DNA from: Colivivens sp964452915 | GTDB lineage: Bacteria > Bacteroidota > Bacteroidia > Bacteroidales > Bacteroidaceae | Length of the DNA stretch: 60,512 nt | Direction of reading: 5' to 3' | NCBI GenBank assembly: GCA_964452915.1 | Contig: CAYVNW010000012.1 | Coordinates: 1 to 60,512, forward strand | Shown here: positions 18,920-27,739 of the stretch, piece after piece | Layout of the letters: every line of letters begins with the position of its first letter | Position numbering within the stretch: the first letter of the stretch is position 1 | The notes under the pieces: model-generated | Seen by the model: only the letters and a program-made list of their open reading frames with translations | What the model was told of the DNA's origin: nothing | Database searches by the model: none | Made by a program: the position numbers and the translations under genes

Positions 18920-19228
18920 ATGGAAATTACATCTAAAAATTATGATGAGTTGGTAGCCCAAGGCAAACCATTAGTTTTGGACTTTTGGGCAACATGGTGC
19001 GGTCCGTGCAAAAAAATCGGTCCACTCGTTGAAGAACTTGCTTCTGAATATGAAGGAAAGGCAATCATTGGTAAGGTAAACGTAGAAGACGAAGACGAGC
19101 TCGCGTCAAAATTTGGCATACGCAACATACCTACAGTGCTTTTTATGAAAGACGGTAAGATCGTAGAGAAACAGGTAGGTGCATGCTCTAAGAGCGTGTT
19201 GGAGGACATATTAAAAGCTGTTCTTTAA
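18920..19228 (+). CDS. trxA: Thioredoxin
   Basis: 102 residues, usual thioredoxin length, without a signal peptide, so cytoplasmic. The redox motif WCGPC has its cysteines at 27 and 30, followed by the cis-proline segment IRNIPTVLFM. It reduces protein disulfides using electrons from thioredoxin reductase. The next gene starts 5 bp downstream, so the two are co-transcribed. Confidence 0.96.
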   Translation: MEITSKNYDELVAQGKPLVLDFWATWCGPCKKIGPLVEELASEYEGKAIIGKVNVEDEDELASKFGIRNIPTVLFMKDGKIVEKQVGACSKSVLEDILKAVL

Positions 19229-19233
19229 AAAGT

Positions 19234-19551
19234 ATGGCTGCTATTGATGATGAGTTGATGAAAGGCGCCGAAGAAGATACTAAAGAGGTAGCTTTCATTC
19301 TGAACGAACTTCCACAAGAACTTAAGGAGAGGTTCACTGAAGAAGATATTTACTATTGTATCGACGTGATATTGGAATACTTTTCTAATATTGAATCTGA
19401 TAAGGATGGTTATATCGATGTTGATCTGGACGAGGTTTCGCAATATATTGTGAAACAAGCAAAGAAAGACAAAATGGGTGAATATGAAGCAGATGATGTG
19501 TTCTTTATTGTTCAGGCAGAACTCGATTACAACGAAAGTTTAGATAAGTAA
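19234..19551 (+). CDS. Small acidic conserved protein, unknown function
   Basis: 105 residues, very acidic (many Glu/Asp, ending YNESLDK), with no signal peptide or membrane segment and predicted mostly helical. I recognise no domain. Its position 5 bp after trxA and 20 bp before a zinc protease gene, together with its codon use, supports a real gene. Function cannot be given. Confidence 0.78.
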   Translation: MAAIDDELMKGAEEDTKEVAFILNELPQELKERFTEEDIYYCIDVILEYFSNIESDKDGYIDVDLDEVSQYIVKQAKKDKMGEYEADDVFFIVQAELDYNESLDK

Positions 19552-19571
19552 GGAAAAAAGATAAGGAAAGA

Positions 19572-20309
19572 ATGGACCCAAGTTATATGGCAGATGGTTA
19601 TGGTGTGACGGGAATATCCATGTCTGCACTATATTGGATAATTTTTATAGGTATAGCATTATTAAGTTGGCTTGTTCAAGCTAATCTGCAGAGTAAGTTC
19701 AAAAAATACTCGAAAGTACGGTCTTTTAAAGGGCTGACAGGGAAAGAAACGGCTGAGATGATGCTTGCAGATTATGGAATTCATGATGTTAGAGTTCAGA
19801 GTATTACGGGAAGACTGACCGACCATTATAATCCCGTCGATAAGACTCTCAATCTAAGTGAAGGGGTATATGATGGAAATAGCATTATGGCGGCAGCTGT
19901 CGCAGCGCATGAATGTGGTCATGCCGTTCAGCATGCCGTAGCTTATGGTCCACTAACCTTGCGTTCGAAACTTGTTCCTGTTGTAAGTATTGCATCCAGA
20001 TGGATGGTTTGGGTGTTGCTTGGAGGAATGCTCATACTAAGCTACACGGGAAATACGACGATACTTGCGATCGGAGTAGCTCTGTATGCGATGACTACTA
20101 TTTTCTCATTTGTTACTCTTCCTGTGGAAATAGATGCAAGCCGCAGAGCTGTCAAATGGCTCGACTCACGCGGACTGACTGATTCTGAAACCCATGACGA
20201 TGCAGTAAGCGCATTGAAAGCAGCTGCTTATACATATGTCGTGGCTGCACTTGCTTCGCTCGCTACTTTATTCTATTACATACTAATGTTGCTAAATAAC
20301 CGCAGATAG
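19572..20309 (+). CDS. Membrane zinc metallopeptidase, YugP family
   Basis: 245 residues. A first membrane segment (about 18-36) is followed by a soluble part carrying the zinc-protease motif HECGH at 113-117 (AAHECGHAVQHA), then three more hydrophobic stretches (about 138-155, 158-180 and 220-240). Between them is VEIDASRRAVKWL, typical of YugP-like neutral zinc metallopeptidases, where the Glu is a candidate third ligand. Substrate unknown. It lies 3 bp before rpoN. Confidence 0.85.
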   Translation: MDPSYMADGYGVTGISMSALYWIIFIGIALLSWLVQANLQSKFKKYSKVRSFKGLTGKETAEMMLADYGIHDVRVQSITGRLTDHYNPVDKTLNLSEGVYDGNSIMAAAVAAHECGHAVQHAVAYGPLTLRSKLVPVVSIASRWMVWVLLGGMLILSYTGNTTILAIGVALYAMTTIFSFVTLPVEIDASRRAVKWLDSRGLTDSETHDDAVSALKAAAYTYVVAALASLATLFYYILMLLNNRR

Positions 20310-20312
20310 ACA

Positions 20313-21797
20313 ATGCCACAAAGTCAGGTCCAAATAGAGCAACAAGTCGAGCGGCAGTTACAGAAGCTGACACCTCAGCAACTGATGGTTGCCAAGCTGG
20401 TTGAACTTCCTGTTGTAGAACTTGAAGAGAGAGTGAAAACAGAAGTTTATGATAATGTTGCTTTGGAGGAAGGCCATGATGACAATGACAATAGTGAAGA
20501 CTTGAATGAAGAGGAACATTTCGGGGATGAACCGAATGGGAGTTCGCAAGAATCGAATTTGGATGGACAATATGATGATGATGAAATGCCGGTTTATACC
20601 CCTTCGTCAGGTAGATCTGCAGACGAAGAGATCCCAATAGGTGACACCAAGTCATTTATTGAAGATTTGAAAAGGCAAATGTATGATTTTGACCTTACTG
20701 ACCGGCAACAGGAACTTGTGGAATATCTTATTGGCACACTTGATGACCGTGGTTTTATCGACCGGTCTTTGCAAGGAATTTCTGACGATCTGTTGTTTAA
20801 CTTCAATATTGACGCAGGAGTCAACGAGTTAGAGGATGTATTGCACATCCTACAGAAATTCGAGCCTGCAGGAATAGGTGCAAGGGATCTGAAGGAATGT
20901 TTGCTGTTGCAGATCGACAGAAAATTGTCGGAACAAAATGGCAATGAGAGTAAGGCTATATTGAATCTCGAACGGGTCATAGTTGAAAAATATTTGGAGA
21001 TGGTGCAGCGCAAACAAGTTGACCAACTGGCCTCGTTATTGAATGTATCAAAGCAAGATATCCAATGTGCATTAGAAGGCATCTCCAAACTTAACCCGCA
21101 TCCGGGGTTGGCACTAAGTGAGTCTTCTGAAGACCGTGCGCAAACAATCATCCCTGATTTTATCATTGACACCTCGCCAGAGGGAGATATAAGTATAGAA
21201 CTAAACAACGGTGAAATTCCGCAGCTACGTGTCTCTCCAGAATACGAGATGCAACTAAAGGCATATCAAAAAGTGGGCAATAAGATGACAAAATCACAAC
21301 AGCAAGCTTTTGAATATACAAAGCAGAAAGTTGAAGGAGCGAAAATGTTCATCGATTCGATACGCCAACGTCAGCGAACTCTCTTTGTGACGATGAAGGC
21401 TATAGTGGATTTTCAACGGAATTTCATTTTGACACAGGATGAGTCGACTTTGAAACCAATGCGCCTTATCGACATAGCAGAGCAGACGAAACTTGACTTG
21501 TCAACAATCTCACGTGTGCGTAAAAGTAAATATGCACTTATTGACGGAAATCTTTATCCTTTGGACTTTTTCTTCTTGCGAGTTCGTACAAACGCAGAGG
21601 GTGAGACGTTGGAACATAAAGAAATAAAGCAAAAGATACAAGAACTTATCGATGCGGAGGATAAGGATCAACCGCTGTCGGATCAAAAGATAGCAGAAAT
21701 GCTTAATAAACAAAAACTGAATATCAGTAGGCGTACTGTTGCAAAATATCGTAGCGAAATGGGAATACCGGCTACAACAGAAAGGCGTAACATATGA
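20313..21797 (+). CDS. rpoN: RNA polymerase sigma-54 factor
   Basis: 494 residues. The N-terminal region I (QLQKLTPQQLMVAKLVELP), which binds core and activators, is followed by a long acidic linker, the core-binding region and the C-terminal DNA-binding region ending in the RpoN box as ISRRTVAKYR at about 471-480. It requires AAA+ enhancer-binding activators, none of which is in the window. The start of the next gene overlaps its stop by 4 bp. Confidence 0.95.
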   Translation: MPQSQVQIEQQVERQLQKLTPQQLMVAKLVELPVVELEERVKTEVYDNVALEEGHDDNDNSEDLNEEEHFGDEPNGSSQESNLDGQYDDDEMPVYTPSSGRSADEEIPIGDTKSFIEDLKRQMYDFDLTDRQQELVEYLIGTLDDRGFIDRSLQGISDDLLFNFNIDAGVNELEDVLHILQKFEPAGIGARDLKECLLLQIDRKLSEQNGNESKAILNLERVIVEKYLEMVQRKQVDQLASLLNVSKQDIQCALEGISKLNPHPGLALSESSEDRAQTIIPDFIIDTSPEGDISIELNNGEIPQLRVSPEYEMQLKAYQKVGNKMTKSQQQAFEYTKQKVEGAKMFIDSIRQRQRTLFVTMKAIVDFQRNFILTQDESTLKPMRLIDIAEQTKLDLSTISRVRKSKYALIDGNLYPLDFFFLRVRTNAEGETLEHKEIKQKIQELIDAEDKDQPLSDQKIAEMLNKQKLNISRRTVAKYRSEMGIPATTERRNI

Positions 21798-22417
21798 CTT
21801 TGAAATTCCTTATACGATTCGCAAAGGTCTATTCTGCGATATTTTCTCCATTCTATGCTCCAATGTGGGCATTCATTTGGCTTTTCCTGTTCAGCTATTT
21901 GAGAATGGCTCCATGGTCATACAAGGTGTTTATCTTGTGTGTTGTATTATTGTTTACAATACTCTTGCCGGTCATAGCTATTGATATGTTCCGGCGATTG
22001 AACAAGTGGACTCATTGGCAACTCAGTAATCGTGAACACCGTCACATGCCGTATTTCATAACGATTGCCTGCTACATAGCTTGTGAGATACTTTTTATTA
22101 AGACGAACACAGCTTTATTTATGCGTGGAATGATTCTTGCCACGCTTGTAGCGGGTATCGCTTGTGCGCTGCTTAACGTAAAGTGGAAGGTTAGTACACA
22201 CATGGCAGGAATGGGCGGACTTTTCGGTACGGTAATTGCATTCAGCTATTTGTTCTACTTCAATCCTCTGATGCCAATGTGCGGTATATTATTGCTTGCC
22301 GGCATAATGGGGACATGCCGCATGATACTTAGGCAGCATTCTTTGTCGCAAGTGATTGTAGGTTTTCTTATTGGATTTGTGTGTGCGATGATTTTCATAT
22401 TGATTGCATGGATATAA
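21794..22417 (+). CDS. PAP2-like multi-spanning membrane protein
   Basis: 207 residues with about six membrane segments. KVSTHMAGMGG and the later RQHSLSQVIVGFLIG resemble the second and third motifs of PAP2 phosphatases, where the His residues act in phosphate transfer, but the first basic motif is not clear. Its start overlaps rpoN by 4 bp (ATGA). Likely a lipid phosphatase or a non-catalytic relative; substrate unknown. Confidence 0.65.
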   Translation: MTLKFLIRFAKVYSAIFSPFYAPMWAFIWLFLFSYLRMAPWSYKVFILCVVLLFTILLPVIAIDMFRRLNKWTHWQLSNREHRHMPYFITIACYIACEILFIKTNTALFMRGMILATLVAGIACALLNVKWKVSTHMAGMGGLFGTVIAFSYLFYFNPLMPMCGILLLAGIMGTCRMILRQHSLSQVIVGFLIGFVCAMIFILIAWI

Positions 22418-22462
22418 ATGTTTGATTAACTTGAAATAATATTATTAATAATAACAACAAAA

Positions 22463-22861
22463 ATGAATCCGTTAGTTTCAATTATCATGGGCAGTCAGTC
22501 AGACATGCCAGTAATGGAGAAGGCGTCTGCTTATCTCCAAGAGCATAATATTCCGTTTGAAGTAAACGTGATGTCTGCTCACCGTAATCCGGAGGCTGTA
22601 GCCGAATTTGCCAAAAGCGCAAAAGACAGAGGCATTAAAGTTATTATTGCAGGAGCAGGTATGGCTGCTGCATTGCCAGGCGTTATTGCATCGTATACTA
22701 CACTGCCTGTCATTGGTGTGCCAATCAAATCAGGTGCATTGCAAGGTATAGATGCTTTGCTCGCTATAGTGCAGATGCCGCCGGGTGTACCTGTTGCTAC
22801 AATGGCTATTGACGGAGCAAAGAATGCAGCTGTGTTCGCTCAGAAGATATTAAACTTATGA
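22463..22861 (+). CDS. purE: N5-carboxyaminoimidazole ribonucleotide mutase, short C-terminus
   Basis: 132 residues. It converts N5-CAIR to CAIR in purine synthesis. The family core is intact: MGSQSD near the N-terminus, MSAHRNP, the GAGMAAALPGV loop and MPPGVPVAT. The usual length is about 160-170 residues; this protein stops right after the AAVFAQKIL helix and lacks the roughly 30-residue C-terminal tail of its relatives. The stop overlaps the ispG start by 4 bp. Active-site segments are all present, so it may still work, but octamer packing may differ. Confidence 0.92.
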   Translation: MNPLVSIIMGSQSDMPVMEKASAYLQEHNIPFEVNVMSAHRNPEAVAEFAKSAKDRGIKVIIAGAGMAAALPGVIASYTTLPVIGVPIKSGALQGIDALLAIVQMPPGVPVATMAIDGAKNAAVFAQKILNL

Positions 22862-24012
22862 GAAGGAAAACTGTTGAGGTGCAAGTAGGCAACCTTCCTA
22901 TGGGAGGTGATAACCCTATAAGGGTGCAGTCGATGTGTACAACTTCCACGATGGATACGGAGGGCTGTATTGCACAAATTAAGCGTATAGTGGATGCAGG
23001 GGGCGAGTATGTCCGTCTGACCACTCAAGGCATACGTGAGGCGGAAAATCTGAAGAATATAAAAGATGGTCTGAGGCGCGATGGATATACAGTTCCTTTG
23101 ATCGCTGATGTGCATTTTAATGCAAATGTTGCCGATGTGGCCGCACTTTATGCTGATAAGGTCAGAATTAATCCGGGAAACTATGTTGATCCGGCCCGAC
23201 GATTCCTTCATTTAGAGTATACCGATAAGGAATACGAAGAAGAGATAAAAAAAATTGAGACGCGGTTTATTCCGTTCCTCAAGATATGTAAGGAACATCA
23301 TACGGCAATAAGGATAGGTGTTAATCATGGTTCGCTATCGGATCGTATTATGAGCCGTTATGGTGATACTCCCGAAGGTATGGTAGAGAGTTGTATGGAA
23401 TTCCTGCGTATATGTGTACGCGAGAATTTTATGAATGCCGTTATATCTATAAAGGCAAGTAATACCGTAATCATGGTGACGACTGTGCGTCTGCTTGTCA
23501 AGACTATGGACAAGGAAGATATGCATTTCCCGATTCATCTTGGTGTTACAGAGGCTGGAGAAGGCGAAGATGGAAGATTGAAGAGTGCTGTGGGTATAGG
23601 TTCGTTGCTGATAGACGGAATAGGTGATACTATCCGTGTCAGTTTGAGCGAAGAGCCTGAATGTGAGATTCCTGTCGCTTATGGTATACTGCAGGCGGCA
23701 CGTGCCCGTATAACAAAGACGGAATATATAAGTTGCCCCGGATGTGGCCGAACTTTATACAACCTTCAAGAAACCATTGCGAAAGTTAAGGCAGCCACAA
23801 GTAAATTTAGCGGCTTGAAAATTGCTGTAATGGGATGCATTGTCAACGGTCCGGGTGAAATGGCGGATGCTGACTATGGATATGTAGGCGCAGGAGTCGG
23901 CAAGGTGAGTTTGTATAAGCGGAAGGAATGTGTTGAACGAAACATTCCTGAGGCTGATGCGGTGGATCATTTGTTGAAATTCATCGAGAAAGATCAGGCA
24001 GAACAAGCTTGA
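22858..24012 (+). CDS. ispG: 4-hydroxy-3-methylbut-2-enyl diphosphate synthase, domain-reduced form
   Basis: 384 residues. It makes HMBPP from MEcPP in the non-mevalonate isoprenoid pathway with a 4Fe-4S cluster. The TIM-barrel half (VQSMCTTSTMDT, RINPGNYVDPARR, ASNTVIMV, GVTEAGEGEDGRLKSAVGIG) is of the long type found in Bacteroidetes, chlamydiae and plants, including the extra EEIKKIETRFIPFLKI segment. The cluster half follows directly (CPGCGRTL, GCIVNGPGEM, supplying three Cys). The roughly 230-residue insertion domain expected between SEEPECEIPVA and YGILQAAR is absent. The frame is clean and both halves are complete. Confidence 0.93.
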   Translation: MRRKTVEVQVGNLPMGGDNPIRVQSMCTTSTMDTEGCIAQIKRIVDAGGEYVRLTTQGIREAENLKNIKDGLRRDGYTVPLIADVHFNANVADVAALYADKVRINPGNYVDPARRFLHLEYTDKEYEEEIKKIETRFIPFLKICKEHHTAIRIGVNHGSLSDRIMSRYGDTPEGMVESCMEFLRICVRENFMNAVISIKASNTVIMVTTVRLLVKTMDKEDMHFPIHLGVTEAGEGEDGRLKSAVGIGSLLIDGIGDTIRVSLSEEPECEIPVAYGILQAARARITKTEYISCPGCGRTLYNLQETIAKVKAATSKFSGLKIAVMGCIVNGPGEMADADYGYVGAGVGKVSLYKRKECVERNIPEADAVDHLLKFIEKDQAEQA

Positions 24013-24045
24013 CAACAACGGAACCGGCCCATTGTGCGGCATTGA

Positions 24046-25395
24046 TTAGATGATTGGTATACTTTCACCATTGATTTTCCGGAATAGGTCGAGTGCATAT
24101 ACGTCGGTCATACCGGATATGAAATCGAGTACAGACATTATGCGGTCGTATGGTTCATCAGAAGTAACGTCATACTGCGAGGAGACTCTTCCTAAAAGCA
24201 ATCGTGAGTAAGATTTGTCAGGATTCATTGAGGCTGTTATGAACAGGTCGATGAGTGTGCTTATAATTTTATATCCGGCTAATTCTATATCCAGTACATC
24301 CTTGCTGAAGTATATCTTTTCATACGATTTCTGCTCGCATGCCTTGTATGCCTCCTTAATCCTGCCATCGATGTTATCTATGAGTGAGCCTTTGAATTGG
24401 CCGTTGAGAATTTTATCCTCGTTTTCCACAAATACTTTGACACATGCTGATTCGAGTGCTCCGATGCAACACGACCGCAGATAGACTACTTTCTCATTAA
24501 TGTCACCGACATTTTCCAATACCTTGTACATCTCGTTTTGCCGCTCTTCATCAAAATAATCTAAGAGTAGTTTGAAAGTCTCTTCTGTTGACAGTATCTT
24601 CAGCTTGTGCGCATCCTCAATATCCATTATCTCATAGCAAATGTCATCAGCAGCTTCCACTAAGTATACAAGTGGATAGCGGGCAAAGTGGGGATTTTCA
24701 TTGCTATCATTAAGTTGTAATATTCCAAGTTCGTCAGCAATCTTCTTGTAAGTTTCAATCTCGCTTTGGAAGAAACCGAACTTTTGCTTTTTTCCCGCTT
24801 GGGTAGATGTGAAAGGGTATTTTACTATTGAAGCCAAGGTGGAATATGTCATGACAAATCCTCCTGGCCGGCGTCCCTTAAACTGGTGTGTCAATAGTCT
24901 GAAAGCATTAGCGTTGCCTTCGTAATGAGTAAGGTCGTTCCATTGATTGTATGACATCATGCCTTTGTATTTCAGACCGTTGCCTTCTGAAAAGAATGAA
25001 CTTATTGCTCTTTCGCCCGAATGCCCAAACGGAGGATTCCCCATATCATGTGCCAGACAGGCAGCGCTTACTATTGAAGCACATTCTGAAAAGTGAGTGT
25101 CCTGTAGCTCGGGATGTTTACTTAGCAGACGGTGTGATGTGTCATCACCCAATGATCTGCCTACGCTGGCAACTTCGAGACTGTGTGTTAATCTGTTGTG
25201 CACGAAGATGCTCCCTGGCAGAGGAAATACTTGTGTCTTATTTTGCAAGCGTCGGAATGGGGAAGAGAATACGAGCCGGTCGTAATCACGGTGAAATTCT
25301 GTACGATCGTCTTTCTTCTTATAATGTATGTTCTCTTGACCTAACCGTTTGTTAGATATTAGCTGTTTCCAATTCACTGCTTTCAGACTTTTCAA
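24046..25395 (-). CDS. dgt: Deoxyguanosinetriphosphate triphosphohydrolase family protein
   Basis: 449 residues, HD-domain dNTPase that releases tripolyphosphate from dNTPs. N-terminal YDRLVFSSPFRRLQNKTQVFP and TRLTHSLEVA-type sequence (NRLTHSLEVASVGR) is followed by the HD pair in CLAHDMGNPPFGHSGE and a later YLVEAADDICYEIMDIEDA. It faces ispG with a 33-bp gap and diverges from dut, the dUTPase, so two nucleotide-pool enzymes sit back to back. Substrate preference is not visible. Confidence 0.92.
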   Translation of the reverse strand: MKSLKAVNWKQLISNKRLGQENIHYKKKDDRTEFHRDYDRLVFSSPFRRLQNKTQVFPLPGSIFVHNRLTHSLEVASVGRSLGDDTSHRLLSKHPELQDTHFSECASIVSAACLAHDMGNPPFGHSGERAISSFFSEGNGLKYKGMMSYNQWNDLTHYEGNANAFRLLTHQFKGRRPGGFVMTYSTLASIVKYPFTSTQAGKKQKFGFFQSEIETYKKIADELGILQLNDSNENPHFARYPLVYLVEAADDICYEIMDIEDAHKLKILSTEETFKLLLDYFDEERQNEMYKVLENVGDINEKVVYLRSCCIGALESACVKVFVENEDKILNGQFKGSLIDNIDGRIKEAYKACEQKSYEKIYFSKDVLDIELAGYKIISTLIDLFITASMNPDKSYSRLLLGRVSSQYDVTSDEPYDRIMSVLDFISGMTDVYALDLFRKINGESIPII

Positions 25396-25406
25396 TGTTT
25401 ACACTG

Positions 25407-25414
25407 CAAATCTA
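25407..25414 (-). promoter_or_regulatory. -7 box for dgt
   Basis: Minus strand reads TAGATTTG, matching TAnnTTTG, 11 bp before the dgt start, with a TTG about 23 bp upstream (25438-25440). The leader would be very short. Confidence 0.5.
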
Positions 25415-25520
25415 CAAAAAATTATCGTAAGGAGTTGCAAGCATTTAAAATTTATGTTGTCTTTGGGATGATGAAGGTAGAAATCATGTAAAATATAACT
25501 TATATATGAAGAGAATTTCA

Positions 25521-25528
25521 TAAATTTG
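25521..25528 (+). promoter_or_regulatory. -7 box for dut and the envelope genes
   Basis: TAAATTTG matches TAnnTTTG, 24 bp before the dut ATG at 25553. No clear -33 TTG at standard spacing. Confidence 0.5.
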
Positions 25529-25552
25529 CAAAGCGTTTTTAAATGAATATCT

Positions 25553-25984
25553 ATGGAAGTCAAGATAATCAATAAGTCACATCATCAGTTGCCTGCTTAT
25601 GAAACTGTTCAATCTGCGGGGATGGACTTGCGTGCCAATTTGGAGGACAAACTAATTGTGGCTCCTATGCAGCGTGTACTTGTCCCGACCGGCTTGTATA
25701 TTGCATTGCCTGCAGGATATGAGGCACAGGTGCGTCCACGTAGCGGGTTGGCTATAAAGAAAGGCATAACGGTATTGAACTCACCAGGTACGATCGACGC
25801 TGATTATCGTGGAGAAATTTGTGTTATTCTCATCAATCTTTCATCCGATCCCTTTATAATCAATGACGGAGACCGTATTGCGCAAATGATTATATCACGA
25901 TATGAGCAAGTGAAGTGGCAGAGCGTGGAGACGCTTGATGAGACTGAACGTGGTGAAGGCGGCTTCGGACACACAGGCAAATGA
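25553..25984 (+). CDS. dut: dUTP diphosphatase
   Basis: 143 residues, standard trimeric dUTPase length. It hydrolyses dUTP to dUMP, keeping uracil out of DNA and feeding dTMP synthesis. The five motifs are visible: AGMDLRAN, PRSGLAIKKGI, NSPGTIDADYRGEI, GDRIAQMII and the C-terminal RGEGGFGHTG arm. The downstream TPR protein begins within about 25 bp. Confidence 0.97.
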   Translation: MEVKIINKSHHQLPAYETVQSAGMDLRANLEDKLIVAPMQRVLVPTGLYIALPAGYEAQVRPRSGLAIKKGITVLNSPGTIDADYRGEICVILINLSSDPFIINDGDRIAQMIISRYEQVKWQSVETLDETERGEGGFGHTGK

Positions 25985-26006
25985 ATGATGATGTGTGAAA
26001 GGAAGT

Positions 26007-27731
26007 ATGATTAAACGATTGGAAATGAAACGTAAATTGCTAATAAGTATAGTGTCTGTCCTTTGTGTGTGCATGCACGTCGGAATGGTGTACGCGCAAG
26101 AGAGTAAGTCCGACTTGTACCTCTATGAGGGACACCGTCAGCTTTTGCTTGGCAATAACTCAGATGCTTTCGAACTGTTTCGTCACAGCCTTCAAATTGA
26201 TCCGACCTCGGCTTCCGCAATGTCGGAACTGTCGCAATTTTGGCATTTCCTTCGTAATGATAGCCTTGCAATAGAATACTTAAGGAAAGCGGCCGAGTAT
26301 GACTCTGATAATTATTGGATTAAAGAATCATTAATAGATATATTAGTTAATGCGGGGCGTGAAGATGAGGCAATTGAGGCCCTTGAGAGTTTGTCCAAGC
26401 AATTTCCTGATAAAGAAGATATTTTGATGATGTTGGAAACATTATACAAGCAAAAACAAGACTATTCCAATGTCATCAAGGTTCTTGACCAATTGGAGGT
26501 TATGGAAGGCAAGAGTGAGCAGATTAGTATGGAGAAATTCCGTATTTACGTTCAAATGAAAGATGAGGCAAATGCTTTTAAAGAAGTGAGTGAACTTGCA
26601 GATGAATATCCGAACGATTTGAAATACAAAGTACTTATAGGAGACCTTTATGTCGATCAAGACCGTTTTGAGGATGGTTTGCGAGTATATAAGAATGTTG
26701 AGGCGGAGGATTCCGACAACATCTTCCTTATGGCATCTTTACTCAATTACTATACCCGTACAGGGCAAGATTCTCTGTATGAGAGACAAATAGAGAAAAT
26801 CTGTCTCAACCCTAATTTGGAGAATGAAAACCGTGTACGTTTTCTCAATAGTTTGGTCATGCAGAATCTGCAGGAGGGCAAAGATCCGGAACATTTACTG
26901 TACATATTCAAAAAAGTACTTGAACTCCCACAGGCTGATACGCAAATAGCCGAATTATGCGCTCGTTTCATGATAACCTTGAAGATGCCGGCCGGTGAAG
27001 TCAAACCTGTACTCAATCAAATGCTTGACATTGATCCGGAGAATACGTTGGCACGAAGTCAGCTGCTTGAATATGCAGTCGATAAAAACGATACCTTAGA
27101 AGTCGTACGTATTTGTCATCCTATGGTTGAACTCGCTGTAGATGCCCCAATTTATTATTACTATTTGGGTATTGCGTATTATCAGCTTGACAGTACCAAG
27201 TTGGCAATTGAGACTTTTAAGAAAGGCTTTACAAAGGTGAATGAAGATACCAACTTGCAACTCCTTACTAATATGTATGCAATCATGGGCGATTCATATT
27301 ACAAACTTGGTGACAGTAAGCACGCTTATGAGTGCTATGATTCTTGTTTGTTATATCGGCCGGATGAGGCAATGGTATTAAACAACTATGCGTACTATCT
27401 GTCTTTAGAGAATAAACAACTTGATAAGGCCGAGGAGATGAGCCGCCGTTCACTTGAAAAAGAAGGCAGTAACTACACGTATCTTGATACCTATGCCTGG
27501 ATTTTATTTCAGCAGAAGAAATATGCCGAGGCAAAGGTGTATATAGATAGTGTACTTGTATTGCTTGGCGATTCGGTATCAGCAAATGATGCGAACATTG
27601 TAGAACATGCCGGTGATATATACGCAAAGAACGGATTGAAAGCAGACGCAGTGAAATTGTGGCAGCAATCATACAATTTGGGAAATGACACAGAGGCTAT
27701 ACGCCGTAAGCTAAAAAGAAAAAAACTGTGA
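26007..27731 (+). CDS. Secreted tetratricopeptide-repeat protein
   Basis: 574 residues from the ATG at 26007; a GTG at 25995 or ATG at 26025 are alternatives, and all keep the signal peptide (LLISIVSVLCVCMHVGMVYAQ). The mature protein is a series of TPR repeats, for example AFELFRHSLQIDPTSASAM and KHAYECYDSCLLYRPDEAMV, a scaffold for protein contacts in the periplasm or at the outer membrane. The run TPR protein, DUF4292 lipoprotein, M23-type protein recurs in Bacteroidetes, so these probably act together at the envelope; the exact job is not known. Confidence 0.85.
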   Translation: MIKRLEMKRKLLISIVSVLCVCMHVGMVYAQESKSDLYLYEGHRQLLLGNNSDAFELFRHSLQIDPTSASAMSELSQFWHFLRNDSLAIEYLRKAAEYDSDNYWIKESLIDILVNAGREDEAIEALESLSKQFPDKEDILMMLETLYKQKQDYSNVIKVLDQLEVMEGKSEQISMEKFRIYVQMKDEANAFKEVSELADEYPNDLKYKVLIGDLYVDQDRFEDGLRVYKNVEAEDSDNIFLMASLLNYYTRTGQDSLYERQIEKICLNPNLENENRVRFLNSLVMQNLQEGKDPEHLLYIFKKVLELPQADTQIAELCARFMITLKMPAGEVKPVLNQMLDIDPENTLARSQLLEYAVDKNDTLEVVRICHPMVELAVDAPIYYYYLGIAYYQLDSTKLAIETFKKGFTKVNEDTNLQLLTNMYAIMGDSYYKLGDSKHAYECYDSCLLYRPDEAMVLNNYAYYLSLENKQLDKAEEMSRRSLEKEGSNYTYLDTYAWILFQQKKYAEAKVYIDSVLVLLGDSVSANDANIVEHAGDIYAKNGLKADAVKLWQQSYNLGNDTEAIRRKLKRKKL

Positions 27732-27739
27732 GATTGAAA

